DNA of 11,238 nucleotides from an uncultured Bacteroides sp. (GTDB lineage: Bacteria > Bacteroidota > Bacteroidia > Bacteroidales > Bacteroidaceae). The position numbers and the translations under genes are program-made. A model generated the notes under the pieces. It had not been told where the DNA came from and did not search any database. It worked only from the letters and a program-made list of their open reading frames with translations. Location of the stretch: contig CAJJYX010000104.1 of the NCBI GenBank assembly GCA_905197435.1, positions 1 through 11,238 on the forward strand. Reading direction: 5' to 3'. Below, piece by piece: positions 7,573 to 11,238 of this stretch. Position 1 is the stretch's first letter. The number at the start of each line of letters is the position of its first letter.

Positions 7573-7585
7573 AGTACTTTGCTTT

Positions 7586-9154
7586 TTATTTCAGGACCGG
7601 ATTAATAAACAACTCATCTATATATACCTGTTGCGGAGCTTCAAAAGCGACCTTTACATAGCGTACATTTTCATCCAGTTGGTCAAACAATATGCTTTCA
7701 ATCCAGGCATCATGCTTGTTGTTCGGGAAATAAGGGGCGTCTTTTATGGAAGACAGATTATACTCTTTACCGTCTATTGAAGTATACAGATATGTCTTCA
7801 TCGGCATACCTATCTTTTCCAGATTATAATTCAGCATACGCAACATAGCTTTCTGAACACGAGTTTTCTTTTGCAGATCCACTACAAATTCATGATAGCC
7901 GGCCTCAAACTTCACCCAGCGGGCATCCTTACTGTCCTCTTCAGCAACCTTACCATCCAGTAACGGTTGCAAACCGGCCTTTCCAAACATCATTTCCGGA
8001 GTCGCTCCATTGACCAATTTCTCCATAAAAGCCGCTTCCATCAGTTTCCAATATCCCTTTCCGTTCTTCCAGTCCATATAGTCAGTATACACTTTGTTCG
8101 ACCAGACAGGTTGTCCCAGTTGGTACTTTGACTCAGGATTCTCAATGATACCGTAGAACATAAATGAAATGATCTTATCAACCCCCGCCGCAGATGCTGC
8201 AACCTGCTGGGACAGCAGCCGCGGATAGGCAGCCGGAATCAAGGCAGAAGTACGGTCATTGGTACCCTCTTCCCAAGTGAAAGTCTCACAATTTGCCCAC
8301 ATTTCAATATTCAGGCGGTTATGAATATCACGCAATCTCTGCCAGTTCTTCTTCAGACGGGGAAGTGTGAACTGATCGCGTACACACCCCACTTCATCCT
8401 GATAGGCAATGATATCCACTTTTAGTTTTTGCATTTGCTTCTCATATTCCGGATTATCAAATTCTGACAATCCGATTCCATAAGGAGAAATCAGGGTTTT
8501 CTTGCCCGGAGCCAATTTTTTAGCCTTCTCTGATAAAGTATTTACCGACTGCACCGCATGCTCCGCAAAAATAGGACACAGGCAATCTTCTACCGGTAAA
8601 TACCAGCCATAAAAGGCCTTGTGGTTTTTATAAAGGGATGCCAACTCTTCCATAATCTGGAGTTGCCGTTCCTTAATTGCCGGATCAAGCAGATTATCAT
8701 CCTGATCCTTTGCCCAGCCACTACTCATGAAAATCTTCATATTATGTTTGGCCGCTTCATCCAGAATAGCATCCACAGGACTTTTCTTATCCTTATTATA
8801 CCACCAAGGCATTATTTGCGAAGGATAATAAGATTTTCCTTCATTGGCAACCTCCATTAATACCAGATATTCGATACCCATAGCCGACAATTCACGTACT
8901 TTAGCCTCCCACAATTTCGGGTCCATATTATCGAAGCTCTGAGGATTCGTATATTTATTACGTACATCCTTGTATGCCAGGTTGATCCAGCTACCTGTAA
9001 CAGGTTTCACACCCAAAGCCGACTCGGTAGTTTTCTCTTTTTTCTGCTTGCCGGAAGCGGCATTATCCGCACCCACCGTAACTATCGGCAGTGTAACCAA
9101 TAAAACTGACAGAGCAAATCCTATCATTTGAAATTTCTTCTTCATAGTACACAT
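7586..9154 (-). CDS. Secreted DUF4434-type TIM-barrel protein, putative glycosidase
   Basis: 522 aa as given; a second ATG at 9145 would give 519 aa beginning MKKKFQM. I prefer the second because its context (GTACTATGAA) is shared with two neighbouring starts and the signal peptide then begins with lysines. After the signal peptide (to about residue 29, first-ATG numbering) and a lysine-rich linker comes a DUF4434-like alpha/beta barrel (about 50-380), with repeated strand motifs such as IEYLVLMEV, KIFMSSGWA, FYGWYLPVED and IIAYQDEVG. A C-terminal beta-sandwich (about 390-522), resembling discoidin/F5-8 type carbohydrate-binding modules, follows. E189 (LPVED) and E290 (ANCETF) sit at strand ends and are candidate catalytic acids; this is inference, and the activity of the family is not known to me. 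No lipobox is seen, so the protein should be periplasmic or secreted. It lies between the permease and GH27 genes in a tight operon, so it probably acts on the same glycan. Confidence 0.8.
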   Translation of the reverse strand: MCTMKKKFQMIGFALSVLLVTLPIVTVGADNAASGKQKKEKTTESALGVKPVTGSWINLAYKDVRNKYTNPQSFDNMDPKLWEAKVRELSAMGIEYLVLMEVANEGKSYYPSQIMPWWYNKDKKSPVDAILDEAAKHNMKIFMSSGWAKDQDDNLLDPAIKERQLQIMEELASLYKNHKAFYGWYLPVEDCLCPIFAEHAVQSVNTLSEKAKKLAPGKKTLISPYGIGLSEFDNPEYEKQMQKLKVDIIAYQDEVGCVRDQFTLPRLKKNWQRLRDIHNRLNIEMWANCETFTWEEGTNDRTSALIPAAYPRLLSQQVAASAAGVDKIISFMFYGIIENPESKYQLGQPVWSNKVYTDYMDWKNGKGYWKLMEAAFMEKLVNGATPEMMFGKAGLQPLLDGKVAEEDSKDARWVKFEAGYHEFVVDLQKKTRVQKAMLRMLNYNLEKIGMPMKTYLYTSIDGKEYNLSSIKDAPYFPNNKHDAWIESILFDQLDENVRYVKVAFEAPQQVYIDELFINPVLK

Positions 9155-9176
9155 ATATAAATCTATAATTTAGAGA

Positions 9177-10184
9177 TCAACTTCCTCCGGACACTATAAT
9201 CAGTACCAAACCGGAGATAAAAAGAATAAGCATCAGCGTAAGCAACAGATTGGTAGACTTTGATGCCCCCTTAAACTCTTTCCAGATGAAGAGGCCCCAT
9301 AAGGCGGCTACCATCGTTGCCCCTTGCCCCAGCGCATAGGAAATAGCCGCACCGGCTTTTCCGGCAGCGATATAGCTGCAAGCAGTTCCCAATGCCCAGA
9401 TTATACCGCCCAAGACACCCACCAGATGCGTATTGAAGTTTCCTTTGAAATACTGGCTGTAGGACACAGGTTCTCCCATAAAAGGTTTCTTCATCACCAG
9501 TGTATTGAACAGGAAATTACTGATAAAGATACCTATTGCAAACACGAACAAAGCAGAATAAGGAGTCATCATGCCTGCTGTGGGTGCTTCCAGATTTTCC
9601 AGGTCCATAGCTGCCGCCACAAAACGGTAAAAGAACGCCATCAGGATACCGGCGCATACAGCAACCAGGATACCTTTCTTACGGGTGCTCTGACCGGATG
9701 CTTTGGAAACTTTTCCGGATGCTATTCCATTAAAGATTATAGCCAGCACAATCAGGAAAACGCCCAAGAAAAGAATGACGGGATCTCCCTTCGGAACACT
9801 GAAATAATTGACAAATACACCCAGTACCAATGCCAGCCCCACCCCTATAGGAAAAGCAACCGACATCCCTGCCAATGACATAGAAGCCGATAGCAGAATA
9901 TTAGAAGCATTGAATATCACACCACCCAGGAAAGCGCTCCAGAAGTTCTCCTGACTCACTTGCAACAAGTCCTGTATAAATCCTCGCCCGGCCTCTCCCG
10001 TGCTGCCTAAAGTCAATCCCCAGATCAGAGAGAAAAGAACGATGCCAATCACGTAATCCCAATAGAACAACTCGTAGCGCCAGGTCTTGGCCGCCAACTT
10101 CTGAGTATTTCCCCACGATCCCCAGCAAAGCATCGTAACCCAGCACAACGCCACTGCCAATCCGTAACTTTCAACAATAAACAT
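9177..10184 (-). CDS. GRP/RhaT-like sugar permease (DMT superfamily)
   Basis: Inner-membrane permease, 335 aa with ten predicted helices at roughly 8-25, 42-60, 82-100, 104-126, 135-153, 171-190, 207-230, 254-272, 279-301 and 312-331, the layout of the drug/metabolite transporter superfamily. WGSWGNTQKLA (21-31) near the first helix and the GQGAT...WGLFIWKEFKGA stretch (286-307) are typical of the glucose/ribose porter and L-rhamnose permease branch. Such carriers import a monosaccharide with a proton. Placed 23 bases after rbsK and 22 before the DUF4434 gene, it probably delivers the sugar that the kinase phosphorylates; ribose is the first guess, on context only. Family members are often labelled multidrug DMT permease, which would not fit the neighbourhood. 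Here the start lacks the GTAC context of the other three operon genes, and no Shine-Dalgarno is seen. Confidence 0.85.
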   Translation of the reverse strand: MFIVESYGLAVALCWVTMLCWGSWGNTQKLAAKTWRYELFYWDYVIGIVLFSLIWGLTLGSTGEAGRGFIQDLLQVSQENFWSAFLGGVIFNASNILLSASMSLAGMSVAFPIGVGLALVLGVFVNYFSVPKGDPVILFLGVFLIVLAIIFNGIASGKVSKASGQSTRKKGILVAVCAGILMAFFYRFVAAAMDLENLEAPTAGMMTPYSALFVFAIGIFISNFLFNTLVMKKPFMGEPVSYSQYFKGNFNTHLVGVLGGIIWALGTACSYIAAGKAGAAISYALGQGATMVAALWGLFIWKEFKGASKSTNLLLTLMLILFISGLVLIIVSGGS

Positions 10185-10207
10185 AATCGGTATTTTTAGA
10201 GGTTAAT

Positions 10208-11116
10208 TTATTCATTCAGGTCCAGTTCTTTACGATGAGGAATAGAAGACTGCGCTCCCATTCTTGTCACGGCAACAGATGAAGCTTTAGAAGCCATTAC
10301 AGCAGCTTGCCTCAAGTTCATGCCGTCTGCCAGTCCCACACATAAAGCACCATTGAAAGTATCGCCGGCAGCCGTTGTATCAACAGGTTCCACTTTAAAA
10401 GCATCCACACAATATGAAGTATCGCCTTCTCTCACCAAGCATCCCTTCGAACCCAAGGTTACAATTATATTCTGTACTCCCATCGCACTGATTTCTTTTG
10501 CAACCCGTTCCGCATCAGCATCATTCACAATCTTTATACCGGTAAGCATTTCGGCTTCAATCCGGTTGGGAGTAATCATAAACAGGTATCTGAGTAACTC
10601 TTTCGGAAGGCTCCGGGCAGGGGCCGGATTCAAGACTACCTTCACCCCTTTTTCAAAAGCTCTCCTGGCAGCATATTCCACCGTTTGAATCGGAATTTCC
10701 AGTTGCATCAACAAGATGTCTCCTTCACACATTTCCTCCACAACTTTATCCACATCCTGCTCGTTCAGCAACATATTGGCTCCGGAAGCTACCACTATAC
10801 TATTCTCTGCGTGATCGTCCACACTGATCAAAGCAACTCCGGAAGCAGAGTTTTCATCAAGAGTGATATATTTTGTATCTATTCCCTCTTTCTTGAAATA
10901 ATCCACTGACTGCTGTCCCAGTATATCATTCCCCAACTTCGCTACAAAGATCAGATTACCACCCAACCTTTTCACTGCAACTGCCTGATTGGCTCCTTTA
11001 CCGCCCTGGTTCATAAAGAATTCACCACCCAGAATGGTTTCACCGGGAGCCGGCAGATGAGAGGTCCTCACCACCATATCTATATTGGAACTGCCAATTA
11101 CTATAATTTTCTTCAT
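10208..11116 (-). CDS. rbsK: Ribokinase RbsK
   Basis: PfkB-family sugar kinase that makes D-ribose 5-phosphate from ribose and ATP in the cytoplasm, feeding the pentose phosphate pathway. At 302 aa it is close to E. coli RbsK (309) and similar along its full length. Seen motifs: SSNIDM with D13 (ribose binding), GGKGANQA (38-45) with K40 and N43, LMQLE with E140, NPAPAR (163-168), TPNRIEAE (182-189) with the PfkB NxxE element (N184, E187), LGSKG, and AAGDTFNGA (249-257) with catalytic base D252. The ending VTRMGAQSSIP is the RbsK type, which argues for ribose rather than fructose or adenosine. It is the first gene of the four-gene operon. The start follows a GTACC and an AT-rich leader. A related pentose or deoxyribose as substrate cannot be excluded. 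Confidence 0.94.
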   Translation of the reverse strand: MKKIIVIGSSNIDMVVRTSHLPAPGETILGGEFFMNQGGKGANQAVAVKRLGGNLIFVAKLGNDILGQQSVDYFKKEGIDTKYITLDENSASGVALISVDDHAENSIVVASGANMLLNEQDVDKVVEEMCEGDILLMQLEIPIQTVEYAARRAFEKGVKVVLNPAPARSLPKELLRYLFMITPNRIEAEMLTGIKIVNDADAERVAKEISAMGVQNIIVTLGSKGCLVREGDTSYCVDAFKVEPVDTTAAGDTFNGALCVGLADGMNLRQAAVMASKASSVAVTRMGAQSSIPHRKELDLNE

Positions 11117-11238
11117 GGTACTATATTTTAAATAAATAAATGCATGTATGTATCACCGTGACAGGATATTTCTTCTAAGAACTTATTCATTGTATATTAT
11201 TTAATTCGTATATTTTTGCATAAAGCTTCAACATCAGA
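11117..11238 (-). promoter_or_regulatory. Upstream region of the rbsK operon
   Basis: The AT-rich leader must contain the operon promoter, but I find no clean TAnnTTTG on the - strand; TAAGTTCT at about 11185-11178 is a weak candidate without a proper -33. A nine-base palindrome, TCACCGTGA (11153-11161), lies about 40 bases before the rbsK start and may be an operator. Repeated ATTT/ATGT runs fill 11121-11150. Confidence 0.3.
11190..11218 (+). promoter_or_regulatory. Divergent + strand promoter candidate at window edge
   Basis: TTG (11190-11192), 18 bases, then TATTTTTG (11211-11218) fits the Bacteroides -33/-7 pattern. It points to the right, so a gene would begin after 11238. A divergent partner of a sugar operon is often its regulator or outer-membrane uptake gene, but nothing of it is visible here. 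Confidence 0.4.

Noticed and set aside
9324..9878. 184-aa reading frame antisense to the permease gene
   Set aside because: His/Gln/Cys-rich shadow of a membrane-protein gene.
5578..11116. Classical polysaccharide utilisation locus
   Set aside because: No SusC/SusD, hybrid two-component or anti-sigma gene is visible in the window, so the label is not supported here.
11121..11150. Short AT repeats before rbsK as a phase-variation repeat
   Set aside because: The ATTT/ATGT units are few and irregular, without flanking inverted repeats or an invertase gene.

Overview
The window looks like chromosomal DNA of a gut Bacteroides species or a close relative in Bacteroidales. Three points support this: promoter candidates fit the Bacteroidetes pattern (TTG, about 18-22 bases, TAnnTTTG), start codons have A-rich leaders with no strong Shine-Dalgarno, and the mix of genes is typical (a lipoprotein glycosidase with an NPCBM domain, a DUF4434 protein, a GRP/RhaT-like permease, a full-length rubrerythrin). 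The genus is an inference from style and protein resemblance; no search was run. I saw no rRNA, tRNA, CRISPR array or insertion sequence.

Left part (1-2400), housekeeping: nadB (L-aspartate oxidase, first step of NAD synthesis) on + converges with rbr (rubrerythrin, peroxide defence) on -. The 197 bases between them hold a perfect 19-bp inverted repeat and a second nested stem, probably the shared terminator region.

Middle (2400-5577): a small possible membrane-protein ORF lies opposite the rbr promoter. A good promoter then drives sulP (SulP/STAS anion transporter), followed 6 bases later by a membrane-anchored DNA/RNA non-specific endonuclease. The 330-base gap after it contains a long hairpin, a short stretch that looks like coding remnant, and a hairpin just behind the next operon.

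Right part (5578-11238), sugar use: four genes on the - strand with gaps of 23, 22 and 13 bases, in transcription order rbsK (ribokinase), a ten-helix GRP/RhaT-like sugar permease, a secreted DUF4434 TIM-barrel protein, and a lipoprotein NPCBM-Ig-GH27 glycosidase. The simplest reading is a small glycan-scavenging operon: GH27 and the DUF4434 protein cut or bind a saccharide outside the cytoplasm, the permease brings a released sugar through the inner membrane, and ribokinase phosphorylates it. No SusC/SusD pair or regulator is in view. A + strand promoter-like sequence at the right edge suggests a divergent gene starting just outside, perhaps the missing regulator or porin.

The most interesting element is this rbsK-permease-DUF4434-GH27 operon. 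It pairs a ribose-type kinase with an alpha-galactosidase-family enzyme and an uncharacterised glycosidase-like protein, which suggests a ribose-containing or otherwise unusual galactoside substrate. Nothing in the window proves an entirely new system.
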